Positions 26,593 through 36,337 of a DNA stretch of 55,439 nt are shown here, piece by piece. The notes beneath the pieces were generated by a model. It was not told the origin of the DNA, ran no database searches, and saw only the letters and a list, made by a program, of their open reading frames with translations. The translations under genes were made by a program, and so were the position numbers. The DNA is from Spartobacteria bacterium (GTDB lineage: Bacteria; Verrucomicrobiota; Verrucomicrobiia; Chthoniobacterales; UBA10450). The stretch covers positions 1 through 55,439 of the forward strand of contig PLCN01000016.1 of the NCBI GenBank assembly GCA_003134785.1, written 5' to 3'. Numbering within the stretch: the stretch's first letter is position 1; the number at the start of each line of letters is the position of its first letter.

Positions 26593-29283
26593 GTGAAAAG
26601 CAATCTGATGGGAACCGCCGACGCGCCTCTCAATTCATCAAATCCGATGCCTGATTCCGCCGAAGAGTACATCTTTCGTTTCGACTCTCCTTTCGAGCCT
26701 GTGGTTTTTGGCGGTGACGTAGCGCTCCACGGCTGGCTTCTTCATCGCGAAGGAAAACCGACTCACGGAATCCGCGCGATCGTGAAACGACGGTTCCGCA
26801 AACGCCAGGAATTCCGTGCGCGCCGCAAACGGAATCGGCCCGAAATCGCCGCCGCTTTTCCGGAAATACCGGGGGCGATGACCAGCGGATTTCTCCTCGA
26901 ATTCCCGTTGGGGTTCGGCCGGAGCGATATCACTCTCGATGTTCTCGATCATGAACGGGTTTGGCGGACATTTCATTCCGCCAGCGCTCTGGCCTTCCCG
27001 CTCTCGTTCGCGACACGCCTTGGTCTTTCGAATCTCCGGCTCTTCCTTCTCTTTTATCTGAAACATGTTGTAACGCGCCTGGCCCCGCACCTGATCATCT
27101 CGCCAGCCGCGTGCCCCGTCCCCGCTCCTGTTTTGAATCAGTCTCAACTTGCGGTGGCGTCCCCCTCCCCGCTTCGGACGCGACATGTAAATCTCTTTGC
27201 CACGTCCAAATCCAATCTCTTCATTGTCGAAATTGGTGAATTGGTCGCGGCAGGATTCCGGGAAATGGGTTGCACCGCCGAGCTTCACCTCGATCAAGTC
27301 CCGGAAGAGACGCCAGCGAATGACACCCTTCAGATTATCGTTACGCCGCACGAGTACTATAATCTTTTCCTGAACGAAGTGTTTGACCGCCGCCGCGCCC
27401 GCCGGCTAACGCGGAATGCAATTCTCCTCTGTACCGAACAGCCTGAAACCCATTGGTTCGAGAGCAATTTATATTGGGGCAGCCATGCGCGTAGCGTTGC
27501 CGACATAAACACGCTGGGTGTTTTGGCTTACCGGAACCGCGGATTGCGCTGCGAGCTTTTGCATCTCGGTTATCACCCCATCCTCGCTCATCGCGAAAAT
27601 ACGCTTCACGGGGCGCGAAACATCGATCTCACTTTCCTCGGATCGCTCACTCCGCGGCGGGATCAGTTCTTCGCCGAAAACGCCGGCTTCTTTTCGCAAC
27701 ACCGCTGTCATCTTCGGCTGGTTCCACTCGGTTTCGCCAAGACCAAGCTGACCAAAAGCTACCTCAGCATCGAGCGACGGAACGAGCTGCTCAGCCAGAC
27801 AAAGATTCTGCTCAACGTCCACTACTCAGAGCAGAAGTACTTCGAATGGCATCGAATGCTGGTCGGCTTGGCCAACGGCTGCTGCATCATCACCGAGACT
27901 TGCAAGGGTTACGGCGCACTCGAGCCCGGCAAACATTTTATCATGGTGGAGCCGGAGTATCTCATCCCGTGCTGCGAGTATTACCTCGCTCATCCCGAAG
28001 AATGCGAGAAGATCGCCCGGCAGGGCCTTGAGTTTGTGCAGACAGAACTGCGTCAAGGCCAGGCCTGCCGCGCCTTCTTGCAGCAGGTCGACGCGAAGGC
28101 CGCTCCCGAACCGGAGCGCCTTGATCGAGTTAACAATGTGATGCCTACCGTTCTGCTGGACGATTCTCCGTCCCATCCCTTGCCTGCGGAATTGACGCGC
28201 CGGCTCTCCCAGCATACCGGCCGCTTGCTGGGTCGCGCGGCTGTCGGCGATTTACGAAATGTCTGGCAACGCCTTCGTAATTCGTTTGGACGCACCCGCG
28301 AGAAACCGGAGGCCAAATCGTTGTCCGAGAAAGAAGTCCGGCACGCCGTGATTGGAAAACGAAAGGAGTTTCACTCGCGATGGCTGAAGCAGGAACAAGC
28401 GCGAGAGAAAGGAGAATCGTTTTTCGAGGTGCATGAGAACGACGCTTTCGCGCGCTGCCACGAACCGAAACTCTCCGTCATTATCACTCTTTACAACTAC
28501 GCACGCTTCATCGAGGGCTGCGTGGCCAGCGTCAGCGATGCAGGACTGAAGTTTGCCGAAGCCCTCGAAGTTCTCATCGTCAATGATGCCTCCACCGACC
28601 ACTCCCTTGCGCAGGCCGTTCGCTGTACGAAAAAATTCAATCTTCCGATTCGCATCGTCGACAAGAAATGGAACACCGGCCTGGCGGACGCGCGAAATGT
28701 TGGCGTGCGCATGGCGCGGGCGCCGTATGTTTTTATCCTCGACGCCGACAACCTGGTTTATCCCGACGCATTCAGACAGCTTTTCGAGGTCATTTCGCAG
28801 GGAAATTATTCGGCCGCCTTTAGCCTGCTCTGCCGTTTTCGGGAAACGCCCGCGAATCCTGTCGGCCTACTTTCCTACTTCGACTGGGACCCGCAAATTC
28901 TGGTGCAGTATCCCTACATTGATGCGATGGCGATGTTCCGCCGCGAACCATTACTGGCGGGGCCTGGATACGACAATGAGCTAAATCAGATTGGGTGGTT
29001 CGGCTGGGAAGACTATGAAATGTGGCTCCGCTTCGCGCAGAATCATCACAAGGTTGCCTTCGTTCCAAATATCCTTTGTCTCTACCGGCATCACAGCACG
29101 TCGATGATCAACACGACCAATCTTTTCGAACTCGAGTTGGTCCACCACCTCATGGGCAAGTACGGTGATCTAGTCGAACGTTTTGAACCTCGCGAGCGTC
29201 TGTTCGGAGTCGAGCGCAGCAAGATTTTTCCGGCAAAGGAAGAACTTGCGACTGGCGCATTTCGGGACGGAAACGCGAGGTAG
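26593..29283 (+). CDS. Bifunctional glycosyltransferase (repeat domain - GT4-like - GT2)
   Basis: 896 residues from GTG 26593; ATG 26608 or 26647 are alternatives. Residues 26-150 are a fourth, more diverged copy of the domain repeated in the upstream gene (YIFRFDSP, GW 21 residues later, GIRAIV, TSGF). Residues about 205-515 form a GT-B-like domain with IDLTFLGSLTPRRDQF, EWHRMLVGLANGCCIITE and FIMVEPEYLIPCCEYYL, similar to CgeB/GT4-like spore or glycan transferases. Residues 626-860 are a GT2 domain: LSVIITLYNYARFIEG, VLIVNDASTDHS, ILDADN (DxD), WEDYEMWLRF. It likely adds two sugars to a cell-surface glycan. Six bases separate it from the repeat protein, so they are coupled. Confidence 0.9.
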   Translation: MKSNLMGTADAPLNSSNPMPDSAEEYIFRFDSPFEPVVFGGDVALHGWLLHREGKPTHGIRAIVKRRFRKRQEFRARRKRNRPEIAAAFPEIPGAMTSGFLLEFPLGFGRSDITLDVLDHERVWRTFHSASALAFPLSFATRLGLSNLRLFLLFYLKHVVTRLAPHLIISPAACPVPAPVLNQSQLAVASPSPLRTRHVNLFATSKSNLFIVEIGELVAAGFREMGCTAELHLDQVPEETPANDTLQIIVTPHEYYNLFLNEVFDRRRARRLTRNAILLCTEQPETHWFESNLYWGSHARSVADINTLGVLAYRNRGLRCELLHLGYHPILAHRENTLHGARNIDLTFLGSLTPRRDQFFAENAGFFSQHRCHLRLVPLGFAKTKLTKSYLSIERRNELLSQTKILLNVHYSEQKYFEWHRMLVGLANGCCIITETCKGYGALEPGKHFIMVEPEYLIPCCEYYLAHPEECEKIARQGLEFVQTELRQGQACRAFLQQVDAKAAPEPERLDRVNNVMPTVLLDDSPSHPLPAELTRRLSQHTGRLLGRAAVGDLRNVWQRLRNSFGRTREKPEAKSLSEKEVRHAVIGKRKEFHSRWLKQEQAREKGESFFEVHENDAFARCHEPKLSVIITLYNYARFIEGCVASVSDAGLKFAEALEVLIVNDASTDHSLAQAVRCTKKFNLPIRIVDKKWNTGLADARNVGVRMARAPYVFILDADNLVYPDAFRQLFEVISQGNYSAAFSLLCRFRETPANPVGLLSYFDWDPQILVQYPYIDAMAMFRREPLLAGPGYDNELNQIGWFGWEDYEMWLRFAQNHHKVAFVPNILCLYRHHSTSMINTTNLFELELVHHLMGKYGDLVERFEPRERLFGVERSKIFPAKEELATGAFRDGNAR

Positions 29284-29370
29284 GAGACCGGTCGGCCCCC
29301 GTCGAAACTTACCTCGCAAAGAGGAACCGTTCGCAATTGGGAAACCGGCAACTCTTGCCTATAAGAGCTC

Positions 29371-32265
29371 TCATCCGGCGAAGACCAATTCAGCCTCTTC
29401 TTCAACGAGCGCGAACCCATTCCTCTCACGCTCCGCAAACTCCGCCAGCCGCGGCGGAACGGCGAGATCGAAGCCGGGCAGGTTGAGAGATAAATTGGGG
29501 TTATAGAAAGGATCACGCAGAAGATCGATGCCCCATTTGCGTTGCATGAACGTAGCCTCGCGCACGAACTGCGCTTGCTCGTCAGGCGTCGCCTGATGCC
29601 CGCGGGAAGCAGATTCGTGATGAATCAGATTAGCGTACGGCGTCCAAATATTCTGCAAACCGGCGGCCCGCAGCCGCAAACAAAAGTCCACGTCGTTGAA
29701 ACTAATCGCGAGATTCCTTTCATCGAACCCGCCGGCGTCTTCGAAAACTTTCTTGCGCACGAGCAGGCACGCGCCCGTTACCGCCGAGCAATTTTGCTGC
29801 AAAAACGCGCGGTTGAAATAACCCGGATGCCCGCGCGGCACTCGAGGAAAGGCATGCCCCGCGACTCCACCCAAGCCAAGAATCACTCCGCCGTGCTGAA
29901 GCGTTCCGTCCGGATACCAAAGTCGTGCTCCGACTGCCCCGACTTCAGCGCGCACAACATGACTTACCATTTCGCGCAGCCAGCCACGCTCGTTCGCTTC
30001 GACATCGTTGTTGAGGAACGCGAGCACGTCCCCCCTGGCAGCAGCCACGCCGTGATTGATCAACCGGCTGAAGTTGAAGGCCCCGTTCTCACGCAGGATG
30101 CGCATCCCCGCTATCTGCTCGAGTTCGCCTAGAAATTTCAGCGCGGCCGGCTCGGTCGAGCCGTTATCGACGACGACGAATTCAATCGAAGGATAATCAG
30201 TCTGTCCACGAACGCTCGCGATGCACTGCTCGAGCAATTCGACGCGGTCGCGCATTGGAATGACGATGGAAACCAGAGGCGGAGAATCTGGAAGCTGGTA
30301 GATCACGCGGTGGGACTCGACATTTTCAGGACATGGTTCCACCCGCGCACGAAGGCCACGCCGTCGTAGATGATCGGCGATCGCGCGCCGCGCGGCTTCT
30401 TTTGCGTATGGCTTAGCGTCAACCACCGCGGCGAGGCTTCCGGCCACTGTGCGCCAGTGGTAAAGAATGCGCGGAATGTGCCTGATCTGCCCGGGCGCCA
30501 GCCGTTCAATGCAACGCAAAACCAAGTCGTAATCCTGTGATCCCTCGAACCCTTCTCGGAATCCGCCAATTTCGCGCAGAAGACTCGTGCGATAAACTCC
30601 AAGATGATTGATGTAGTTTTGCCCGAGAAAAAGTTCCGGGTTCCAATCGGTCTTGAGGAATGGGGTGGAACGTGCGCCGCTGGCGTCGATTTTGTCTTCG
30701 TCGGAATAGATAAGGCCCGCGTCGGGATGCTGCTCGATCTCGAGCGCGACAAAAGCGAGCGCCTTCGGCGAGACAACATCGTCCTGGTCAAGCAGGGCAC
30801 ACCATTCGCCGGTCGCGAGTTGGAGTGCCGAGTTGCTGCATGCGGAAATGTGGCCATTCTTCGCGCGGAAGGTCAGCTTGATCCGGGGATCCTCGCGCGC
30901 TTTCTCCTCTAGGAATGGCCGAACTGCCGGATCCGTCGAAGCGTCATCCGCGAGGCAAAGCTCCCATCGTTTGTAGAGCTGGCTCTGGATCGATTCAATC
31001 GCTGCACCGAGCAGGTCCAGATCCGGATCATAAACAGGCACCAAAACGGAGATTAATGGCTGCCTCCGCAGGTGACGAAGATCACGCTGAAGCGCGAAGG
31101 CATCGACAGTGTCAAATGGCATCATCCAGTCGCGATAACCGGTCGCAATGCTCCAATCGCGCACCTGTCGCCTCGGCGCGGCTTCCATGAGTAAACGTCC
31201 AAAATGCGCTGCGAATTTCTCGAGAGTGAAGTGGCGCTCGAAAGTTCGCCGTGCGCCCGCACCGAGTTGCGCGATGAGATGGTGGTCGGTGATGCAGCGC
31301 TCGATAGAGTGCGCCAGAGCTTCGGGGTTCTCTCGAGGCACGAGAAGGCCATTCATTTCGTCTCGCACCCATTCCGCTATTCCACCGACATCGGCGCTGA
31401 TGATGACTTTGCCGAGACTCATCGCCTCCAAAATCGTGATCGGCATCGTCTCGTCACGAGAAGGACAAATCAACGAATCCGACGCAGCCAGGAGTTCGAG
31501 AGATTGCGCATGATTGCGTTCGCCAGTGAACTCGACATTGCTTAATCCGGCCGCGCTCTCCTTCACCTTGTCAACGAAGGGGCGATTGAGGTGGCGGCCC
31601 ACCACTTTGAAACTGGCGGCCTCTCGCATTGCCGCCGGAAGTTTTTTGATCGCGGCCACGAGAATGTCCTGACCTTTGCGTGGCTCGACGCTCCCTGCTG
31701 TGAGGAAACTTACCCGCGCATCAACAGCATCCCGCCCGGCAGCCTGCACGGCAGGGATCCCGTAAGGCACTACTTCAATGGGTGTATGGGTGACGCCTTC
31801 GAGAATGCGCGCCGTCTGTCGCGTGGGAGTCACGATAAGAGTCGCCAGCTCCAGCGTCGGCCGAATCTCAGGAATCTGCCGAATCAACCGGACCGCCACG
31901 AGCGTTTCGTGCAGATACCAAATCACTCGCTTTCCCTCCAAATGTGCTGCGCGCACCGCTGCCCAACTAACAATTGTATTGGCAACTACGACGTCGTATT
32001 GCGCCGCCAGTTCGCGCAGCTTTGCGTGCCCTGGCTCTTGCAGGAGGCCGGGATGAATGACGAGCGGGACCCCGTCACCTGCGAGCAAATCTGAAATCGG
32101 TCCGCGCTCCGGCGTGGCGACCAGAAGTTTCCATCCTTCCTCTTGCAACCACTTCACGAGATGAAGCAGTTGAATTGGCGCACCGGTCAGCGTCGTTTCA
32201 TGGGAAACAAACAAAACCTTCGGTCGCGCCGCCGTTGATTCCGTTATGTTTAGCGTGGTCGCCAC
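29371..32265 (-). CDS. Trifunctional glycosyltransferase fusion (GT4-GT2-GT2)
   Basis: 964 residues from GTG 32265, four bases after the stop of the 1345-residue gene, so coupled. GT4 domain about 14-360: LFVSHETTLTGAPIQLL, SVEPRKGQDIL, SRDETMPITILEAMSLGK (E-x7-E type). GT2-A about 402-640: ISVLVPVYDPDLDLL, ADDASTDP, LLDQDD, YSDEDKID, GSQDYDLVLR, LYHWR. GT2-B about 660-950: SIVIPMRDRVELLEQCI, VVDNGSTEP, FLNNDVE (DxD-like), GGFDERNLAISFNDVDFCL, HHES. Such GT2-GT2 modules are typical of O-antigen and rhamnan-type polymer synthesis. Domain order is the reverse of that in the neighbouring fusion. Cytoplasmic; no membrane helices seen. Confidence 0.92.
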   Translation of the reverse strand: MATTLNITESTAARPKVLFVSHETTLTGAPIQLLHLVKWLQEEGWKLLVATPERGPISDLLAGDGVPLVIHPGLLQEPGHAKLRELAAQYDVVVANTIVSWAAVRAAHLEGKRVIWYLHETLVAVRLIRQIPEIRPTLELATLIVTPTRQTARILEGVTHTPIEVVPYGIPAVQAAGRDAVDARVSFLTAGSVEPRKGQDILVAAIKKLPAAMREAASFKVVGRHLNRPFVDKVKESAAGLSNVEFTGERNHAQSLELLAASDSLICPSRDETMPITILEAMSLGKVIISADVGGIAEWVRDEMNGLLVPRENPEALAHSIERCITDHHLIAQLGAGARRTFERHFTLEKFAAHFGRLLMEAAPRRQVRDWSIATGYRDWMMPFDTVDAFALQRDLRHLRRQPLISVLVPVYDPDLDLLGAAIESIQSQLYKRWELCLADDASTDPAVRPFLEEKAREDPRIKLTFRAKNGHISACSNSALQLATGEWCALLDQDDVVSPKALAFVALEIEQHPDAGLIYSDEDKIDASGARSTPFLKTDWNPELFLGQNYINHLGVYRTSLLREIGGFREGFEGSQDYDLVLRCIERLAPGQIRHIPRILYHWRTVAGSLAAVVDAKPYAKEAARRAIADHLRRRGLRARVEPCPENVESHRVIYQLPDSPPLVSIVIPMRDRVELLEQCIASVRGQTDYPSIEFVVVDNGSTEPAALKFLGELEQIAGMRILRENGAFNFSRLINHGVAAARGDVLAFLNNDVEANERGWLREMVSHVVRAEVGAVGARLWYPDGTLQHGGVILGLGGVAGHAFPRVPRGHPGYFNRAFLQQNCSAVTGACLLVRKKVFEDAGGFDERNLAISFNDVDFCLRLRAAGLQNIWTPYANLIHHESASRGHQATPDEQAQFVREATFMQRKWGIDLLRDPFYNPNLSLNLPGFDLAVPPRLAEFAERERNGFALVEEEAELVFAG

Positions 32266-32269
32266 AGGC

Positions 32270-35200
32270 TCAAGAGTTGCGCTGCGGTCGGGTGGAAGCG
32301 CGAATCTCCATGACTTCGTCGATTAACGCGCGAAACTCGGCGCCAAAGCGCTCGATTGTGAACTGCTTTTCGTAGGTCTCGCGGGCCTTTGCTCCAAGCT
32401 CCCACACCAGCGCCGGATCATCAATCAAGCGGCGAACAGCCGCTGCGAGAGCGTCGGGTGCTTCCGGCCTAACGAGCAGAGCATTTTGGCCATCCACCAA
32501 AACCTCATCCGCGCCGCCCACCGTCGTGGCGATGAGCGCTTTGCCGAGACTCATTGCTTCCAGGATCGTAACAGTCGGCATGGCTTCGTCGCGCGAAGCG
32601 GAAACAACCACATCAGCTTCTCTCATCAATTCGATTGCTCCGGCGTGATTGAGACCGCCCCAAAACGAAAAGTTCTTCAGCGTTGCCGCGACGGCTCCCA
32701 CCTTCTCCCAAAAATCCGGGTCAAGAACTCGTCCGCCTATTTCAAATCGCGCGGCCTCCTGGACATCGCGCGGGAGCAACGCCAGCGCCTGCACGAAAAT
32801 ATCCTGGCCTTTCCGTCGCTCGATGCCGCCGAGAAGAAGAAAGCGGAGAGGGCGGCGCTGTCCGGCCTCATCTTGATTCCGTTTCCAGCCAAGATCCGGG
32901 ATCGCATTCCTCAAGCACTTAACCGGACGATCGGTGAAGGGTCGATAGGCTGCGGCGGTCTGCTCTGATGGAGCAATAAACATGTCCGGGAGCGGGAAGG
33001 CGGCCCGCAGTCTCGGGTATACCCTGAGACAATGTTCGCCAGAAGACTTGGGCTCATGCAGCCACCAGGCAATCGGCACGTTCTCCTTTTGCATCGCGTG
33101 CACTACTTCCGCGCTCAAAATTGTATTCGCCACGATACAATCGAAATCCCGCGCGAATCTGGCGAACGATTCATCTTCCGTTTCAATCAGAGGGTCGATG
33201 ATGAGCGGAATTCCTTCGACGTTCAGTTTCTCGCTCAGCGGTCCATTTCTTGGCGCCATGACGAGCACGAAAATGCCGTTGTTCCGACACCAACGGGCGG
33301 CGTGAAATAGCATCATCGGCGCGCCCGACAGGGAAAGGTCGTGCGAAACGAAAAGCAGATCGGGCGCGGATCCAACCGCAGCCGGCTGATCGCGCGCGAT
33401 CATCCGGATCGGTGCGGGTGAATCAGAATAGAGCCAGTCACGCATGTTATCCGGGAAGTACGGATCGTGTGTGGCGTAGCGCGCCCAGCGTTTGAGCAAG
33501 TAGATCGATGCCTTATCCCGGCGCCGCGCGATTTCTTTTTCTTCCTCCACCGCGATCGAAACGTGACCGGCATGATTCAATGTCGCGTATGGCGTGTAGA
33601 CGCACCGCAGCCCCGCCTCGCGGATCTTGAAACAGAGATCAAGATCGGAGTGCGCGATCGGCGTGTTCACCGCATCGAATCCGCCGAGACGAAAGAAATC
33701 GTCACGTCGCATCGCGAGACAGGCAGCGGAGAGAGCGGCTACGTCGCGCAAAGATTGCGCCAGGTTAAAATGCTCGGTCGAATCCGCCGCGCGTTCGTGG
33801 AAGGCAGTTCCGGCCAGTCCCCGCACGCCCATGACCAGACCGGCGTGTTGGATTTTTCCGGTCTCATAAACGAGCTTCGAAGAGACCGCGCCCACCTCTG
33901 GGTTCTCAAGCGGCTCGATCACATTCTGGATCCAATCGGGCTGCGCTGGCTCCACGTCGTCATTGAAAAAAATCAGTCGCTCACCCGTCGCAGACTCCGC
34001 GCCCAGATTGCATTTGTCGGAGAAGTTGAACGGCTTGTCGTAAGGAACGAACCGCACGGTCGCGTTCTCCACCTCGAGACTCTTGAGCGATTCGATCAAC
34101 TGACTGTTCGTGACGATAACGATTTCCAAGTCGGGGTAATGCGTGTTGCGCGGCAAATCGCGCAGGCAGATCTGTGCGCGAGTGGGTGAGTCCGTGGGCA
34201 CGATCACCGAAACGCGCGGCCACGGCAAAACCAGGAGGCGCGCGCGATTTGCCGTCGGGTACTCGATGACCTCCGCTGGCAGATTGCGCCGGCGCATCGC
34301 GTCCGCCAGCGCGGCGAGATTTGATTTGCGCGCGTCCGGCTTGCCTCCCACCGAACTAGAGGCGGGATGTTCGCGCCAGTGATAAAGGACGTGCGGGATA
34401 TGATGAACGCGCCGCGCTCGCTCCGTGGCGCGCAGAGCGAAATCATAGTCTTGCGATAAATCGAACTCTTTCCGAAAACCCCCAATTTCATCGACGAGCG
34501 AACGCCGGTACGCCGTCAGGTGACCCATGTACATAAAAGAACAGAGGAGCTCCGGGCTCCATTCGGGCTTGAAAAAGGGCGCTCGCCGTTCGCCTTTCTC
34601 ACTCAGTCGATCTTCATCGCTGTAGAGAATATCCGCCTCCGGAAAGTCGCCGGTCGCGCGAGCCAGCTCGAAAAAGGCAAACGGAGCCAGCAGATCGTCG
34701 TGATCGGCCAGCGCGATGAAATCACCGGTTGCGAGTTGCAGGGCGCGGTTGGTGTTTTCCGCAATCCCGAGATTCGTTTCGAGCCGCGTCAGGCGGATTC
34801 TCGGTTCGCGCAAAATCCAATCTTGCAGCGTCGCCAAGGTTTCGGGTTGATCGGAGCCGCCATCGACCGCGCAAAGCTCCCAATTATCGTAGGTCTGCGC
34901 GCTGACCGAGGCGAACATCTCGCCCAGGAAGTGCGCGGGCGTGTTGAAAACGGGAACGAGCAAACTGATTTTCGGCCGAGCCTCGAGTTGTGATGAGGTG
35001 CGTCGCTGCTCTTCCAGCGCGGCCGCATTCCATTCGTGTTCGCTGATCCAGGTTGCATACCGGCTCGGTGGCTCGTTCGGGTTGACTGCCGGCGGTGGCT
35101 CCTCAGGCGGCGGAGCCTGCTTTGGCGCCCGGGAAATTCCGAGATTGCGCGGCAGACGCCGGATCTCGCGCAAGATCCTTTCGCCGAACGATCGGCGTAC

Positions 35201-36307
35201 TTTCGGACCGTTCGGAGCTTGGAAACATGCGCCGCCTTTCCGGCACGCCTTTTTCGCCGCATTCAAGATGCTCTTCTGCTCCTTGATCTGCGCTTTCAGT
35301 TGTGCCATCGCCGCTTTCTGCTTTTCGGCCTCAGCGGCCCATTGATTGAGCTGTTCATGCTGGCTGTCCATGACGAGCTGCGCTTTCGTGCGATCAGCCA
35401 GGAGCGCCTCGAATCGTTGTTGAAGATCGGCAATCACGCGCGCTTGATGGTCCATGATCTCCTGGACTTTCCAACGATCGGCCAGAAGCGAATCGAGCCA
35501 GACTTGCCGCGCTTCGAGCGCTGCTTGCGCGCGCACTGCTTCATCGAGCCGCGCTTGCGCCTCGATTCGTTTCGCGGCCAACCGGTACGCCACCACCAGT
35601 TCTTCAAGATCCTTCTTCCTCTCGAACAACTGCTTGAGTAACCCGGGAGCTCGTCGGGTTTCCCCCAGCGAGGTAATCCCCAGTCCGATTCCATCCGGGA
35701 ATTCCACCGCCGGTCGCGCACCGCTCCATTCCAGCCATGCGGCCTTCGGATTGTCCGCGCGCTCCAGGGTCGTGCCATGCACCAGGAGTAACCCGTTCGG
35801 GGAGAGTTTTGACTCCCAGATCGACAAGTCGGATCGAATCGCAGACCCGGCATCGCAGTCATCGAGCAAAAGCAGATCGACGCTGCTGTCGGCAAACTCC
35901 TTCGCGGCCTCCGCTGGTGATCCATCAAAAAAGCGGATCAGGTCGCCATAAAATTCCTGCCCGTACTCTTTGCCCTTGTGCCACGCTAAATCGTCCGCCT
36001 CTTTCTCACCGGCATGTTCCCGGCGGACGGCGGCGCAATGGCAGTCGATCTCCTGTTCGCGCGCAGTCTGGCAAAAGGTAAAACAAGCCTGACCGTCCCC
36101 AAAACCGAGCGTCACGATTGACTTCGGTTTCTGGCCAATCGCGAGGTCATGGAGCAAGGCCAGGTGAAAACGCGAGGGACCGCCGGTAAAAAATTTCGGC
36201 TGGAAACCAAGCAGGCTCGGAATTTTCTCTAACATCAAAAGCGCGTCGAAGCGGAACAAGAAGTTGAAAGGCGGCCATCGGCGATATCCGCGCTTGCGCG
36301 CTGACAT
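32270..36307 (-). CDS. Five-module fusion: methyltransferase-like, coiled coil, GT2, GT2, GT4
   Basis: 1345 residues. Residues about 40-225 form a class I methyltransferase-like (CmcI/Methyltransf_24 type) fold with IVTLGFGDGQACFTFCQ and VDLLLLDDCDAGSAIRSDL. About 225-350 is Ala/Gln/Glu/Leu-rich and predicted coiled coil (KDLEELVVAYRLAAKRIEAQ), then a Pro-rich linker (QAPPPEEPPPAVNPNEPP). GT2-A about 446-690: ISLLVPVFNTPAHFL, ADHDDL, YSDEDRLS, LSQDYDFALR. GT2-B about 697-950: VSVIVPTDSPTRAQ, FFNDDVEP, NTPIAHSDLDLCFKI. GT4 about 980-1335: LLFVSHDLSLSGAPMMLF, ERRKGQDIFVQAL, SRDEAMPTVTILEAMSLGK. The coiled coil may set polymer length or oligomerise it, by analogy with WbdD-WbdA; that is inference. 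Start ATG 36307. Confidence 0.9.
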   Translation of the reverse strand: MSARKRGYRRWPPFNFLFRFDALLMLEKIPSLLGFQPKFFTGGPSRFHLALLHDLAIGQKPKSIVTLGFGDGQACFTFCQTAREQEIDCHCAAVRREHAGEKEADDLAWHKGKEYGQEFYGDLIRFFDGSPAEAAKEFADSSVDLLLLDDCDAGSAIRSDLSIWESKLSPNGLLLVHGTTLERADNPKAAWLEWSGARPAVEFPDGIGLGITSLGETRRAPGLLKQLFERKKDLEELVVAYRLAAKRIEAQARLDEAVRAQAALEARQVWLDSLLADRWKVQEIMDHQARVIADLQQRFEALLADRTKAQLVMDSQHEQLNQWAAEAEKQKAAMAQLKAQIKEQKSILNAAKKACRKGGACFQAPNGPKVRRSFGERILREIRRLPRNLGISRAPKQAPPPEEPPPAVNPNEPPSRYATWISEHEWNAAALEEQRRTSSQLEARPKISLLVPVFNTPAHFLGEMFASVSAQTYDNWELCAVDGGSDQPETLATLQDWILREPRIRLTRLETNLGIAENTNRALQLATGDFIALADHDDLLAPFAFFELARATGDFPEADILYSDEDRLSEKGERRAPFFKPEWSPELLCSFMYMGHLTAYRRSLVDEIGGFRKEFDLSQDYDFALRATERARRVHHIPHVLYHWREHPASSSVGGKPDARKSNLAALADAMRRRNLPAEVIEYPTANRARLLVLPWPRVSVIVPTDSPTRAQICLRDLPRNTHYPDLEIVIVTNSQLIESLKSLEVENATVRFVPYDKPFNFSDKCNLGAESATGERLIFFNDDVEPAQPDWIQNVIEPLENPEVGAVSSKLVYETGKIQHAGLVMGVRGLAGTAFHERAADSTEHFNLAQSLRDVAALSAACLAMRRDDFFRLGGFDAVNTPIAHSDLDLCFKIREAGLRCVYTPYATLNHAGHVSIAVEEEKEIARRRDKASIYLLKRWARYATHDPYFPDNMRDWLYSDSPAPIRMIARDQPAAVGSAPDLLFVSHDLSLSGAPMMLFHAARWCRNNGIFVLVMAPRNGPLSEKLNVEGIPLIIDPLIETEDESFARFARDFDCIVANTILSAEVVHAMQKENVPIAWWLHEPKSSGEHCLRVYPRLRAAFPLPDMFIAPSEQTAAAYRPFTDRPVKCLRNAIPDLGWKRNQDEAGQRRPLRFLLLGGIERRKGQDIFVQALALLPRDVQEAARFEIGGRVLDPDFWEKVGAVAATLKNFSFWGGLNHAGAIELMREADVVVSASRDEAMPTVTILEAMSLGKALIATTVGGADEVLVDGQNALLVRPEAPDALAAAVRRLIDDPALVWELGAKARETYEKQFTIERFGAEFRALIDEVMEIRASTRPQRNS

Positions 36308-36337
36308 CTTTCCCGCGGCGGGCTAATCTGCCCTCGC

